Assembly: GCA_021373175.1 (NCBI GenBank)
Contig: JAJFTE010000101.1
Location: 1 to 54,176, forward strand
DNA length: 54,176 nt
Source of the DNA: Actinomycetes bacterium
GTDB lineage: Bacteria; Actinomycetota; Coriobacteriia; Anaerosomatales; Anaerosomataceae
Direction: 5' to 3'
Part shown: in pieces, positions 1-8,847 of the stretch
Position numbering within the stretch: the stretch's first letter is position 1
Layout: each line of letters starts with the position of its first letter
Translations under genes and position numbers: made by a program
The notes under the pieces: model-generated
Told to the model about the DNA's origin: nothing
Database searches by the model: none
The model's input: only the letters and a program-made list of their open reading frames with translations

Positions 1-1035
1 ATCGCGGCGGTCTTGCTCACCGGCGTGGCGAACATGCGCTATGTGACCGGCTTTGACGACGTCTTCGACGAGATGATCAACGCCGCGTGTCTCGTGACGC
101 CTGAGGTGGCGCGCTTCTACACCGATGACCGCTATAGCGAGGCGGCCCGGGAATCGGCCAGCGGCACGCCGTGGGTGGTGAGGGTCCCACCCGAGTCGCT
201 GTACATCGAGGCCTGTCGCGAGCTGCACGAAGACGGCGTCACGGAACTGGCGCTGGAGGCTTCAATGCCCTACGGCCGCTTCAAGTTCATCTCGGAGCAG
301 TTCGTTGGAAGCGTCCGGATCGTGGACCATCTGGTCGAGGAATTGCGGCAGATCAAAGAGCCCGCCGAACTTGAGCGCATAGAGGCCGCGGCACGGTTGA
401 CGGATCGCGCGTTCGACTACGTGCTCGGACTGGTCGGTCCTGGCATGACCGAGCGGGAGATCGCACTTGAACTTGAGTTCTTCATGCGGCGGAACGGCTC
501 GGACGGCATCGCGTTTTGCCCGATCGTCGCAAGCGGACCGAATGCCGCGAAACCGCACGCGGGCGTAAGCGACCGCGTGATGCGGGCGGGAGAGTTCCTC
601 AAGCTCGATTTCGGCGCGCGAATCGCCGGGTACTGCTCGGACATGACCAGGACGCTCGTTATCGGAGCGGCCACCGATCGTCAGCGCGATATCTACTCGG
701 CTGTCCTGGAGGCCAACCGCGCTGGCGTGGCCGCTGTGAAGTCCGGCGTCCCAGGCAAGGATGTCGACGGTGTGGCGCGACGGGTGCTTGAAGCGCGCGG
801 CTTCGGCGAGAACTTCACGCACGGCCTCGGTCATGGCGTTGGGCTCGACATCCATGAACGGCCGACGCTCGGGAGGCTAAGCCACGACTCGCTCAGGACG
901 GGCGCGGTCGTGACGATCGAGCCGGGCGTCTACATCCCCGGGTTCGGTGGTGTTAGAATCGAAGACTTGGTAGCGGTCGAGGAAACGGAGGGACGCGTTT
1001 TGTCCACCGCTCCTCGTGAACTGATCGAGATCTAG
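1..1035 (+). CDS. pepQ: M24 family metallopeptidase (Xaa-Pro aminopeptidase/dipeptidase-like), 5' truncated
   Basis: This is probably a cytoplasmic proline peptidase of the pita-bread fold that cleaves Xaa-Pro bonds with two metal ions. The frame is open to the first base of the window, so the true start lies upstream and only the end of the N-terminal creatinase-like domain is present. The catalytic domain shows HAGVSD (about 556-573), LDFGARIAGYCSDMTRT with the two metal-binding aspartates, GLGHGVGLDIHERP with the metal histidine, and TIEPGVY and GVRIED with the glutamates. The stop lies 14 bases before efp, and pepQ-efp is a common pair, which supports the assignment. Exact substrate specificity (PepP versus PepQ type) cannot be read from sequence. 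Confidence 0.9.
   Translation: MAAVLLTGVANMRYVTGFDDVFDEMINAACLVTPEVARFYTDDRYSEAARESASGTPWVVRVPPESLYIEACRELHEDGVTELALEASMPYGRFKFISEQFVGSVRIVDHLVEELRQIKEPAELERIEAAARLTDRAFDYVLGLVGPGMTEREIALELEFFMRRNGSDGIAFCPIVASGPNAAKPHAGVSDRVMRAGEFLKLDFGARIAGYCSDMTRTLVIGAATDRQRDIYSAVLEANRAGVAAVKSGVPGKDVDGVARRVLEARGFGENFTHGLGHGVGLDIHERPTLGRLSHDSLRTGAVVTIEPGVYIPGFGGVRIEDLVAVEETEGRVLSTAPRELIEI
951..959 (+). promoter_or_regulatory. Possible extended -10 promoter for efp inside pepQ
   Basis: TG-T-TAGAAT matches an extended -10 element. No convincing -35 is visible. Transcription would start near 966, giving a leader of about 84 bases to efp at 1050. It lies in coding DNA, so it may be chance. Confidence 0.25.
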
Positions 1036-1049
1036 AAGGGGTCCATCCC

Positions 1050-1610
1050 ATGGCGGTCACCACCAGTAACTTCAAGAACGGCATGTGCATCATGTACGAC
1101 GGCAAGATGTGGATCATCGTCGAGTTCCAGCACGTTAAACCCGGCAAGGGTGGGGCGTTCGTCCGCACGAAGCTCAAAGAACTCAAGACCGGCCGCGTGG
1201 TCGAGATCACGTTCCGCGCGGGCGAAAAGCTTGACGATGTTCGCGTAGAGACCAAGCGCATGCAATACCTGTACAACGACGGTTCGGCGTTCCACTTTAT
1301 GGACTCGGACAGCTACGAGCAGATCGAGCTTGCCCCGGAGTTCATCGGCGACACCGCCAAGTGGCTGAGGGAGAACGACGAGGTGGAGATGATGGTCGCC
1401 GACGGTGAGTACATCGGCGTTGAACCGCCGATGTTCGTCGACCTCGAGGTGACCGAGACCGACCCCGGGTTCAAAGGCGATACCGTCCAGGGCGGAACGA
1501 AGTCGGCCACGCTCGAGACGGGCGCTATCGTCCAGGTGCCGATGTTCATCAACGCTGGCGAGCGTGTGAAGATCGACACGCGAGACGGACGGTATGTGAC
1601 TCGCGTCTAG
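1050..1610 (+). CDS. efp: Translation elongation factor P
   Basis: EF-P binds ribosomes stalled at polyproline stretches and helps peptide bond formation. The 186-residue length is normal. The N-terminal KOW-like domain carries the loop KPGKGGAF with the tip lysine at residue 33, the residue that is modified in some bacteria; no modification enzyme gene is in this window. The central and C-terminal OB domains follow, ending in the usual [20 protein letters not shown]. The ATG is preceded by AGAAGGGG. The gene follows the M24 peptidase and precedes the biotin enzyme genes, as in the pepQ-efp-accB-accC order of Bacillus. Confidence 0.97.
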   Translation: MAVTTSNFKNGMCIMYDGKMWIIVEFQHVKPGKGGAFVRTKLKELKTGRVVEITFRAGEKLDDVRVETKRMQYLYNDGSAFHFMDSDSYEQIELAPEFIGDTAKWLRENDEVEMMVADGEYIGVEPPMFVDLEVTETDPGFKGDTVQGGTKSATLETGAIVQVPMFINAGERVKIDTRDGRYVTRV

Positions 1611-1640
1611 CGGCGGCTCTATGTAGCGTATGCGCCCTCC

Positions 1641-1648
1641 TGTATACT
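1641..1648 (+). promoter_or_regulatory. -10-like element upstream of the carboxyltransferase-AccB gene
   Basis: TGTATACT contains TATACT (1643-1648) in the 92-base gap between efp and the next gene. No good -35 is seen at the right distance. If used, the leader is about 50 bases. Confidence 0.25.
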
Positions 1649-1702
1649 ATTGCGATCAACAGCACGACTTCGCGGCGTGCAGTCCACTCGCTCGTTCCGG
1701 GG

Positions 1703-3562
1703 ATGGTGTACATGCGTCCGGTCCACATTACCGATACCACGCTGCGCGACGCCCACCAGTCGCTCTGGGCCACCAGGATGACGCTTGCCGATATGCTACC
1801 GATCCTGCCGAAGATGGATTCGGTCGGCTACTGGTCGCTCGAAGTCTGGGGCGGCGCCACCTTCGATGCGGCGTTGCGATTCCTCGATGAGAACCCGTGG
1901 GACCGTCTCCGCATCATCAAGCGCCATGCGCCGAAGACGCCGCTGCAAATGCTGCTGCGCGGTCAGAACCTCGTCGGCTACCACCACTACAGCGACGACA
2001 TCGTCCGCCGGTTCGTGCACGCGAGCAGTCGCAACGGCATCGACGTCTTCCGCGTCTTCGATGCGCTGAACGATATCCGCAACATCGAGGTGTCTGCTGC
2101 GGCGATCAAGGAGTGCGGCGGTCACTTCGAGGGCGCGATCAGTTACACCGTGAGCCCCGTCCACACGCTGGACACGTATCTGGAGTACGCGCAAGAGCTC
2201 AAGGAGCTTGGCGCCGACACGATCTGCATCAAGGACATGGCAGGCATGCTGACGCCGTTCAGGACGGCGAAGATGGTGAGCGCGCTCAAAGACGAGATCG
2301 GCCTGCCCGTGCATGTGCATTGCCACTACATCGGCGGTATGGCGCCCATGAACTACCTCAAGGGCGTGGAGGCGGGCGCCGACATCATCGATACGGCAGT
2401 CGTGGCCCTTGCGTTCGGTAACAGCCAGCCCGCCGTGGAGATGATCGTCGCCGCACTCAAGGAGTCTGAGTACGATTCGGGACTCGACCTGGACCTGCTG
2501 TTCGAGATAGCGCACTACTGGGAAGGCGTTCGCGAGAAGAAGAAGCTTAAGCGCGGCGTCACCACGCTGCTGCAGATGGAGGTCTTCAGTCACCAGGTCC
2601 CCGGTGGTATGATGAGCAACTTCATCAGCCAGCTGGAGCTGCAGAAGGCGAGCGATCGCCTTCCTGACGTGCTTGCCGAGGTACCGAAGGTTCGCGCGGA
2701 AGTGGGCTATCCGCCGCTCGTGACGCCGCTGTCGCAGATCGTCGGAACGCAGGCTGTCATCAATGTCCTCACGGGTAAGCGTTGGTCGGTCGTTCCGCAG
2801 GAAATGAAGGAGTACATCCGAGGATACTATGGCAAGGCGCCTGGTCCTATGGATGACGAGATCGTCGCGAAGGTTCTCGGCAACGACAAGCCATTGGCAC
2901 CGGAGGTTCGCCCCGGTTCGCTCGTGACGACCACGTACGAGCAGGTGGCCGCCGAGATCGGAGACCTCGCTCATAGCGAGGAAGACGTGCTCATGTACGC
3001 CCTCTTCCCGAACGAGGCGCGAGCGTATCTGGAGCTGCACCAGCAGGGCGCGGAGCGCGCGGTGTTCCTCATGGGCGAGGAAGCGAATACCGTCAGGGAG
3101 GAAGATTCTGTGGATGTCAATCAAATCCGAGAACTCGTGAAGTTGCTCGAGTCCTCCGACGTGAGCGAGATCGTCATCGAAGAAGGCGACACGAAGGTGT
3201 CCGTTCGCAAGGGCGGAGGCATACAGCCTGCCGAGTTCTCCTCAGAGGTGTCACCGGTTGCCCAGCGTGCCACGCTGTCCGGGACACCGGTGCCCGCAGA
3301 AGGCGGCCGTCCGGCGTCCTGGCGCACGGTGGTCGCTCCGATGGTCGGTACGCTGTACCGCTCCGCGTCTCCAGGTGCGCCGCCCTTCGTCGAAGTCGGC
3401 GATATCGTCGCAGAGGGGCAACCACTCTGCATCCTCGAGGCGATGAAGCTCATGAACGAGATCGTGGCCGAAGAGGCGGGCGTCATCCGCGAGATCGCCA
3501 TCGAGAACGCGCAGCCGGTCGAGTACGGCACGGTGCTGTTCTACTACGAACCGGTGGCCTAA
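1703..3562 (+). CDS. Biotin-dependent carboxyltransferase subunit fused to an AccB-type biotin carrier
   Basis: Residues 1-300 are an HMGL-like TIM-barrel carboxyltransferase of the OadA / pyruvate carboxylase B / transcarboxylase 5S family. [16 protein letters not shown] holds the metal aspartate, HVHCHY the metal histidines and KDMAG the active-site lysine. Residues about 300-460 are the PYC_OADA conserved region. From residue 470 the protein reads like a complete Acc[21 protein letters not shown], then a linker, then the biotinyl domain with the AccB-specific thumb ([15 protein letters not shown]) and the biotin site EAMKLM with lysine 582. The preferred start is 1703, with 1712 an alternative. 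It lies 3 bases before accC. The acceptor could be pyruvate/oxaloacetate or methylmalonyl-CoA; sequence alone does not decide. An internal GTG with a strong ribosome site may also give free AccB. Confidence 0.85.
   Translation: MVYMRPVHITDTTLRDAHQSLWATRMTLADMLPILPKMDSVGYWSLEVWGGATFDAALRFLDENPWDRLRIIKRHAPKTPLQMLLRGQNLVGYHHYSDDIVRRFVHASSRNGIDVFRVFDALNDIRNIEVSAAAIKECGGHFEGAISYTVSPVHTLDTYLEYAQELKELGADTICIKDMAGMLTPFRTAKMVSALKDEIGLPVHVHCHYIGGMAPMNYLKGVEAGADIIDTAVVALAFGNSQPAVEMIVAALKESEYDSGLDLDLLFEIAHYWEGVREKKKLKRGVTTLLQMEVFSHQVPGGMMSNFISQLELQKASDRLPDVLAEVPKVRAEVGYPPLVTPLSQIVGTQAVINVLTGKRWSVVPQEMKEYIRGYYGKAPGPMDDEIVAKVLGNDKPLAPEVRPGSLVTTTYEQVAAEIGDLAHSEEDVLMYALFPNEARAYLELHQQGAERAVFLMGEEANTVREEDSVDVNQIRELVKLLESSDVSEIVIEEGDTKVSVRKGGGIQPAEFSSEVSPVAQRATLSGTPVPAEGGRPASWRTVVAPMVGTLYRSASPGAPPFVEVGDIVAEGQPLCILEAMKLMNEIVAEEAGVIREIAIENAQPVEYGTVLFYYEPVA
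3095..3112 (+). promoter_or_regulatory. accB: Internal ribosome binding site and in-frame GTG for a free AccB (150 aa)
   Basis: AGGGAGGAA (3095-3103) contains a full GGAGG at 3097-3101, 8 bases before an in-frame GTG at 3110. The GTG is codon 470 of the fused gene. Translation from it would give [20 protein letters not shown] at the N-terminus, the usual beginning of AccB, and end at 3562. The position exactly at the domain junction makes a chance match unlikely. Use of this start is inferred. Confidence 0.55.
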
Positions 3563-3565
3563 GCG

Positions 3566-4969
3566 ATGTTCAGCAAGATCCTCATCGCGAACCGTGGAGA
3601 GATCGCACTTCGCGTCATTCGCGCGTGCAAGGAGATGGGAATCCTGTCGGTCGCCGTTTTTTCGGACGCCGATCGCGATTCGTTGCACGCCCGCATGGCC
3701 GATGAGGCTCTGTGCATCGGTCCAGCCCCGGCCGCCCAATCATATCTGAGCATGCCGAACATCATCTCGGCCGCACGTATCACGGGGTGCGAGGCCGTGC
3801 ATCCGGGTTACGGGTTTCTTGCCGAGAACGCGGCGTTCGCGCGCGCGGTCGGCGATTCGGGGCTCACGTTCATCGGGCCGTCTGCTGACGCGATCGAACG
3901 CATGGGCGACAAGGCTGTGGCCCGTCAGACGATGATGGCGGCCGGCGTACCGTGCGTGCCGGGCAGCGTCGGAACGGTCGACTCCTCGGAGGAGGCGCTC
4001 GTGTTCGCCCGCGAGGTCGGGTTCCCGGTGCTCATCAAGGCGGCGGCTGGCGGCGGCGGCAAAGGCATGCGTGTCGCCGCCGATGAGCGGGAGTTGCACT
4101 CGAACTTCACGGCGGCCAAGACCGAGGCGGCGGCCGCGTTCGGGAGTGACCAGGTCTACATCGAGAAGTACCTCGCGCGACCTCGCCATGTGGAAATGCA
4201 GGTCCTCGCGGATACCCACGGCCACGCTGTCTATCTCTATGAGCGCGATTGCTCGGTACAGCGCCGGCATCAGAAGCTGATCGAAGAAGCCCCCTCGCCA
4301 GCGCTCACCCCGGAACTCAGGGCGGCGATGGGCGAGGCGGCAATGAAAGCTGTGCGCGCCGTCGACTATGTCAACGCCGGCACCGTCGAGTTCCTGCTGG
4401 ACCACGACGGGCGCTTCTATTTCATGGAGATGAACACGCGCGTGCAGGTCGAGCACCCCGTCACCGAGCAGGTCACCGGCGTGGACATCATCCAGGAGCA
4501 GCTGCGTATCGCATCTGGCGAGCCGATGAAGCACGTCAGACAAGAAGACGTTCGTTTGAACGGACACGCGATCGAGTTCCGGATCAACGCCGAGGATCCC
4601 CTTCACAACTTTCGCCCGCACCCCGGCACGATCGATGTGTTCAACCCGCCGGGTGGCTTCGGCGTGCGGGTCGACAGTCACATGTACTCGGGCTATACCG
4701 TGCCGCCCAATTACGACTCGCTGCTCGCGAAGCTTATCGTCTGGGGAGAGACCCGGGGCGAAGCGGTGGCACGCGCTCGGCGGGCGCTTGACGAGTTCAT
4801 TATCGTGGGCATTCCCACGACGCTCCCGTTCCATCAGTACGTCGTTGAGGAGGAGCACTTCCAGCGCGGGGAGGTCTATACTGACTTCGTCGAGCGATAC
4901 GCGACGACCGAGGACGTGCGAGCGTTTGTGACGGGCGTTCCGGCGGCCGAGAAGGAGGCGAGCACATGA
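3566..4969 (+). CDS. accC: Biotin carboxylase subunit
   Basis: It carboxylates biotin on the carrier domain with ATP and bicarbonate. At 467 residues it is slightly longer than the usual ~450. Visible are the N-terminal fold (MFSKILIANRGEIALRVIRA), the ATP-grasp glycine-rich loop KAAAGGGGKGMRVA, the metal and active-site segment FMEMNTRVQVEHPVTE, and HAIEFRINAEDP in the C-terminal domain. It starts 3 bases after the carboxyltransferase-AccB gene, so the two are translationally linked, and its stop overlaps the asp23 start as ATGA. It may serve the carboxyltransferase fused to AccB, acetyl-CoA carboxylase, or both, since accA and accD are not in the window. Confidence 0.95.
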   Translation: MFSKILIANRGEIALRVIRACKEMGILSVAVFSDADRDSLHARMADEALCIGPAPAAQSYLSMPNIISAARITGCEAVHPGYGFLAENAAFARAVGDSGLTFIGPSADAIERMGDKAVARQTMMAAGVPCVPGSVGTVDSSEEALVFAREVGFPVLIKAAAGGGGKGMRVAADERELHSNFTAAKTEAAAAFGSDQVYIEKYLARPRHVEMQVLADTHGHAVYLYERDCSVQRRHQKLIEEAPSPALTPELRAAMGEAAMKAVRAVDYVNAGTVEFLLDHDGRFYFMEMNTRVQVEHPVTEQVTGVDIIQEQLRIASGEPMKHVRQEDVRLNGHAIEFRINAEDPLHNFRPHPGTIDVFNPPGGFGVRVDSHMYSGYTVPPNYDSLLAKLIVWGETRGEAVARARRALDEFIIVGIPTTLPFHQYVVEEEHFQRGEVYTDFVERYATTEDVRAFVTGVPAAEKEAST

Positions 4970-5307
4970 GTGACGAGATCATGCTTGAGGGGCTTGGCGT
5001 GGTTCCCGGTGTGCTCGAGACCATCGCGACGCTCGCTGCCGAGCAGGCCGAGGGCGTGGAGAGCGTGCTCACACGGGGTGTAGCGGGACTTGTTCAGAAG
5101 AGCCCTGGCCGCGGGATCGTCGTCGCGGTGCGCGAGGACGGGACGTTGGCGGTACAGCTTCATCTGGCTGTGAAGTACGGCATCCCGATGCGCACGGTGG
5201 CGACTGACGTTCAGCGTGCCGTAAGCGATGCCCTGCTCGCGCAAACAGGCCAGCAGGTCTCGGCCGTCGATGTCTTCATCGACACTATCGTCTTCCCGGA
5301 GCAATGA
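4966..5307 (+). CDS. Asp23/Gls24 (DUF322) family protein
   Basis: This 113-residue cytoplasmic protein belongs to the Asp23/Gls24 family; the Bacillus homologue YqhY sits at the same place between accC and nusB. The family is linked to envelope stress and, for YqhY, to acetyl-CoA carboxylase activity. Typical features are GVVPGVLETIATLAAEQAEG, the glycine-rich GRGIVV strand, LHLAVKYGIP and the C-terminal VSAVDVFIDTIVFPE. No transmembrane segment is seen. The ATG overlaps the accC stop (ATGA), so it is co-translated with the biotin enzyme genes. The precise function is not known. Confidence 0.88.
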   Translation: MSDEIMLEGLGVVPGVLETIATLAAEQAEGVESVLTRGVAGLVQKSPGRGIVVAVREDGTLAVQLHLAVKYGIPMRTVATDVQRAVSDALLAQTGQQVSAVDVFIDTIVFPEQ

Positions 5308-5335
5308 CGGTGCCTCCACGGCATGGAACGCTCTG

Positions 5336-5773
5336 ATGCTTGAGCGTACGCGTGCGCGCCGCCAGGCACTGCAGATCCTGTATCAGCGCGAGATCACCGG
5401 CGATGCCGTCGCCGAGATCCTTGAGACGAAGTCGTACAGCAATGAGGACGGGGAGCCGTCGGAGTATTGTCGTGTGCTCGCACTTGGGGCCGAGCAGAAC
5501 CTTGCCGGCATCGACGCTCAGATCGAGTCTATCTCGGAGCACTGGACGATTTCCCGCATGCCGATCGTAGACAGGAACATCTTGCGCCTGGCGGTCTACG
5601 AGATCGAATACCAAAACGAGATCCCGGACTCTGTTGCCATCAACGAAGCGGTAGAGATGGCGAAGGTCTACGGCGGTTCCGACTCGTCGAAGTTCGTGAA
5701 CGGCGTTCTCGGCAGGATCGCCGAGCACCAAACCGGCGAGCCGATCGCGCCGGTTGAGATTACGGAGGAGTAG
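5336..5773 (+). CDS. nusB: Transcription antitermination factor NusB
   Basis: NusB binds boxA RNA with NusE (S10) and supports antitermination of rRNA transcription. The chosen ATG gives 145 residues beginning MLERTRARRQALQILYQREI, the arginine-rich helix typical of NusB; starting further upstream would add residues that overlap asp23 and look unlike the family. ISRMPIVDRNILRLAVYEIE and the C-terminal INEAVEMAKVYGGSDSSKFV are the conserved helices. The stop TAG overlaps the next start by one base (TAGTG). The neighbouring order matches Bacillus asp23-nusB, though folD and xseA, which usually follow, are absent. Confidence 0.93.
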   Translation: MLERTRARRQALQILYQREITGDAVAEILETKSYSNEDGEPSEYCRVLALGAEQNLAGIDAQIESISEHWTISRMPIVDRNILRLAVYEIEYQNEIPDSVAINEAVEMAKVYGGSDSSKFVNGVLGRIAEHQTGEPIAPVEITEE

Positions 5774-6030
5774 TGGCCGACGAGAAGTATACGTTCGAGC
5801 AGGCAAAGATCCGCCTTGAGGAGATCGCCACGCTCGCGCGGAAGAAGGACACATCGCTGGAGAAGAGCCTGGACCTGCTTGAAGAAGGCGTCCGGCTTGC
5901 GAACATCTGCACCGAGCTTGTGGACCACACCGACCTTGGGGCGACGGCAACCGTCGAGACGTTGGATGCCGATCGCGCCGCCTCCAACGAGATGTCGACA
6001 GACGCACAAGAAGTCGACGTCGACGCGTAG
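5773..6030 (+). CDS. xseB: Exodeoxyribonuclease VII small subunit
   Basis: XseB forms a coiled coil that joins several copies to the large subunit XseA in exonuclease VII, which degrades single-stranded DNA. The protein has 85 residues with the family core TFEQAKIRLEEIATLARKK and SLEKSLDLLEEGVRLANICT. An acidic tail of about 25 residues follows. The GTG start overlaps the nusB stop by one base. The large-subunit gene xseA, usually directly upstream, is not here and must lie elsewhere if the enzyme is functional. Confidence 0.9.
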   Translation: MADEKYTFEQAKIRLEEIATLARKKDTSLEKSLDLLEEGVRLANICTELVDHTDLGATATVETLDADRAASNEMSTDAQEVDVDA

Positions 6031-6082
6031 CGTGTCTGCATCCTACGACCCGGTGACCGCGTACGGCCTTCAGCAGTGGTAG

Positions 6083-6091
6083 TGGTACGAT
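6083..6091 (+). promoter_or_regulatory. Possible extended -10 promoter for dxs
   Basis: TGG-TACGAT fits an extended -10 (TGn-TAnnnT) in the 124-base gap between xseB and dxs. Transcription would begin near 6098, giving a leader of about 57 bases. No clear -35 is seen. Confidence 0.3.
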
Positions 6092-6154
6092 TCTGGTCAC
6101 GGGTGTTGCAACCGCGTCGAGCACCTATCTGTACGGCAGAAGAAGGAATCCCCT

Positions 6155-8086
6155 GTGTGCGCCGAGCGCATTCTCGATCTCATAGACTCACCGGCCGACC
6201 TCAAGGGTCTTGACGACACGCAGCTCGAGCAGTTGGCGAGCGAGATCAGGACCGAACTCATCGCCACCGTCTCCGAAACAGGTGGACACCTCGCGCCGAA
6301 CCTCGGCGTGGTCGAACTCACACTCGGTCTTCATCGGGCGCTCGACTGTCCCGAGGACAAGATCGTTTGGGATGTCGGGCATCAGTCGTACGTCCACAAG
6401 CTCATTACCGGCCGCCGGGAGCGCTTCTCGACGCTCAGAACATACGGCGGTCTGTGCGGCTTCCCGAAGCGCACCGAGAGTCCCTACGACGTGCACGACA
6501 CCGGTCATGCCTCCACATCGATCTCGGTCGCGCTCGGCATGGCGTGTGCGCGCGATGCGGTACGGGGGACAGAGACGATCGTCGCCGTCATCGGTGATGG
6601 AGCGCTCACTGGCGGTATGGCGTTCGAGGCGCTCAACCACCTCGGGCATCTACAGAAGCGCATGATCGTGGTGCTCAACGACAACGAGATGTCGATCTCG
6701 GCGAACGTGGGCGCGCTGTCGAGCTATCTGGCCCGCGTACGGCTGGACCGCCGTTACCGGCGACTGCGCGATGACGTCGAGTCGGCGCTCGGCCGCACGA
6801 AGATCGGTGCGGCGATGGTCGCGGCCGGCGAAGCGGCCAAGGATTCCGTGAAGCAACTGCTGGTGCCAGGCATGCTCTTTGAGGAGTTCGGCCTGAAATA
6901 CGTGGGCCCCATCGATGGACACGATATCGCCCAGGTCGAGCAGGCGATCAGACTGGCCAAGGACGTGAACGGCCCGGTGCTCGTGCACGTCGTCACCCGA
7001 AAGGGAAAGGGCTATTTGCCTGCCGAGAACCGGCCTGACACGTTCCATGGTATCAGCCCGTTCTCGATCGAAAGCGGCAAGGTGAACGTCTCGGACCGAC
7101 CCATGTCCTACACCGAAGCGTTCGGCACCGCGCTTGTTTCCGAAGGCGAAGCCGACGACCGCATCGTCGCGATCACGGCCGCGATGCCCTCGGGAACCGG
7201 ACTCACTGAATTCGCCGAGCGGTTCCCGGATCGCTTCTTCGATGTGGGGATCGCCGAGCAACACGCTGTCGGCCTGGCTGCCGGGCTCGCATCCGGCGGC
7301 CGGATACCGGTCGTCGCGATCTACTCAACGTTCATGCAACGCGCGTACGACCAGGTCATCATGGACGTCGCGCTGCAAGGCCTGCACGTCGTGTTCTGTC
7401 TCGATCGCGCCGGTCTGGTCGGTGAAGACGGTCCCACGCATCACGGTGTCTTCGACTTGACCTACTTGCGCGCCGTGCCGGGACTGAGCATCATGGCACC
7501 CGCGAATGAGGCCGAGCTTACGAACATGCTCCATACGGCGCTCAAAGCCGATGGTCCGGTGGCTATACGCTATCCGCGAGGGGCGGGCGAGGGTGTACCG
7601 CTGCCCGCTGAGCCCGTGGTACTCGAGGCTGGCCGTGCCGAGATACGTCGCGAGGGAAGCGACGCGGCGATTCTCGGCATTGGTCGCATGGTCGGGGTGG
7701 CCGAGCGTGCGGCCGAACTCCTGGCGGCAGACGGCGTGTCGGTGAGTGTGGTTAACGTGCGGTGGCTTAAGCCGCTTGATCTTGAGATGGTGGTGTGGGC
7801 AGCGAAGCATTCACTCATCGTGACGGTTGAAGAGAACACGGGCCTCGGCGGGCTGGGCGCGGCAGTGCTTGAGGCGTTGGCCGATCTGGGCCTCGATACG
7901 CCCGTTTTGCGCCTGGCCGTGCCCGACTGTTTCGTCACGCACGGAGCCATGAAGAAGCTGCTTGCCGAGGTTGGACTCACGCCGGAGGGAGTGCGCGGCG
8001 CCATCCTCGGCAGGCTCCTGGATGTCCGCACTGGAAGCGAGGAGCGCGAAGATGGCAGGACGTCGGGCAGACGTCGAACTCGTTGA
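6155..8086 (+). CDS. dxs: 1-deoxy-D-xylulose-5-phosphate synthase
   Basis: It condenses pyruvate and glyceraldehyde 3-phosphate with thiamine diphosphate, the first step of the MEP isoprenoid pathway. This pathway also supplies undecaprenyl phosphate for the wall genes further right. Length is 643 residues. Visible are GDGALTGGMAFEALN with the thiamine-diphosphate/magnesium motif ending at NDNEMSIS, the transketolase pyrimidine domain (FDVGIAEQHAVGLAAGLA) and RAGLVGEDGPTHHGVFD. The start GTG is preceded by AGAAGGAAT. The last 12 codons overlap tlyA in another frame. ispA, normally near, is missing from this cluster. Confidence 0.97.
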   Translation: MCAERILDLIDSPADLKGLDDTQLEQLASEIRTELIATVSETGGHLAPNLGVVELTLGLHRALDCPEDKIVWDVGHQSYVHKLITGRRERFSTLRTYGGLCGFPKRTESPYDVHDTGHASTSISVALGMACARDAVRGTETIVAVIGDGALTGGMAFEALNHLGHLQKRMIVVLNDNEMSISANVGALSSYLARVRLDRRYRRLRDDVESALGRTKIGAAMVAAGEAAKDSVKQLLVPGMLFEEFGLKYVGPIDGHDIAQVEQAIRLAKDVNGPVLVHVVTRKGKGYLPAENRPDTFHGISPFSIESGKVNVSDRPMSYTEAFGTALVSEGEADDRIVAITAAMPSGTGLTEFAERFPDRFFDVGIAEQHAVGLAAGLASGGRIPVVAIYSTFMQRAYDQVIMDVALQGLHVVFCLDRAGLVGEDGPTHHGVFDLTYLRAVPGLSIMAPANEAELTNMLHTALKADGPVAIRYPRGAGEGVPLPAEPVVLEAGRAEIRREGSDAAILGIGRMVGVAERAAELLAADGVSVSVVNVRWLKPLDLEMVVWAAKHSLIVTVEENTGLGGLGAAVLEALADLGLDTPVLRLAVPDCFVTHGAMKKLLAEVGLTPEGVRGAILGRLLDVRTGSEEREDGRTSGRRRTR

Positions 8087-8846
8087 GCGCGGGCTTTTCG
8101 CGTCGCGTGAACGTGCCCGCGCGGCCATTCTCGCGGGTGAGGTGACCTCTGACGGGCGGCGGATCGAGAAGGCCGGGCAGCCGCTTGCGGTGGATGCCGC
8201 CGTTGAAGTAGCCGAACGGCCGCGTTTCGTGTCTCGCGGCGGTCGCAAGCTTGAAGGGGCGCTCGACACATTCGGTGTGGACGTGGCCGGCATGCGGGCC
8301 ATCGACATCGGGGCTTCCACCGGCGGGTTCACGGATTGTCTGCTGCAGCGTGGCGCGGCGGCGGTGGTTGCGCTCGATGTCGGATACGGGCAGTTCGCGT
8401 GGTCGCTGAGGACCGACCCGCGCGTGAGCGTGGTGGAGCGAACGAACGTACGCGACGCGGATCTGTTCGCGCTTGGCGCCCCATTCGACATCGTGGTGAT
8501 CGACGTGTCGTTCATCGCGCTCGAACGCGTGATGCCCAAGCTGCTCGAAGCCGGGGGAGAACGGGGACAGGTGATAGCGCTCGTTAAGCCCCAGTTTGAG
8601 GCCGGTAAAGGGCGGGTTGGTAAGAAGGGTGTAGTACGAGACGCAGCGGTTCACAGAGACGTTCTCACCGGAGTCGTTGCCGCTGTGCAGAGAGCGGGAG
8701 ACGTGGTGCGCGGCGTCACGTGGTCGTCGCTTAAGGGTCCCGAAGGCAATATCGAGTTCTGGATCTGGTTCGCCCGAGCAGGAGAACCAGCGCAGGTGGA
8801 TGTGGCGGACACGGTGCGCGCGGCGCACATGGCATTAAGGGAGTGA
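8052..8846 (+). CDS. tlyA: TlyA family rRNA 2'-O-methyltransferase (S4 domain plus FtsJ-like fold)
   Basis: TlyA methylates 2'-hydroxyls of cytidines in 16S and 23S rRNA, and its loss gives capreomycin resistance in mycobacteria. The chosen ATG gives 264 residues beginning MAGRRADVELVERGLFASRE, an S4 RNA-binding domain. The Rossmann methyltransferase domain follows with SRGGRKLEGAL, IDIGASTGGFTDCLLQRGA (SAM-binding loop), DVSFIAL and LVKPQFEAG, the expected catalytic lysine/aspartate positions. The start overlaps the end of dxs by 35 bases. It is followed by nadK and recN, the same order as in Mycobacterium tuberculosis. Confidence 0.93.
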   Translation: MAGRRADVELVERGLFASRERARAAILAGEVTSDGRRIEKAGQPLAVDAAVEVAERPRFVSRGGRKLEGALDTFGVDVAGMRAIDIGASTGGFTDCLLQRGAAAVVALDVGYGQFAWSLRTDPRVSVVERTNVRDADLFALGAPFDIVVIDVSFIALERVMPKLLEAGGERGQVIALVKPQFEAGKGRVGKKGVVRDAAVHRDVLTGVVAAVQRAGDVVRGVTWSSLKGPEGNIEFWIWFARAGEPAQVDVADTVRAAHMALRE

Positions 8847-8847
8847 C

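Noticed and set aside
1796-3124. 442-codon open frame on the minus strand opposite the carboxyltransferase gene
   Set aside because: High GC content makes long antisense frames common. The composition (rich in R, H, D, V, L) is that of a shadow frame and no family motif is visible.
3740-4858. 372-codon minus-strand frame opposite accC
   Set aside because: Complementary shadow of a clear accC; no recognisable motif.
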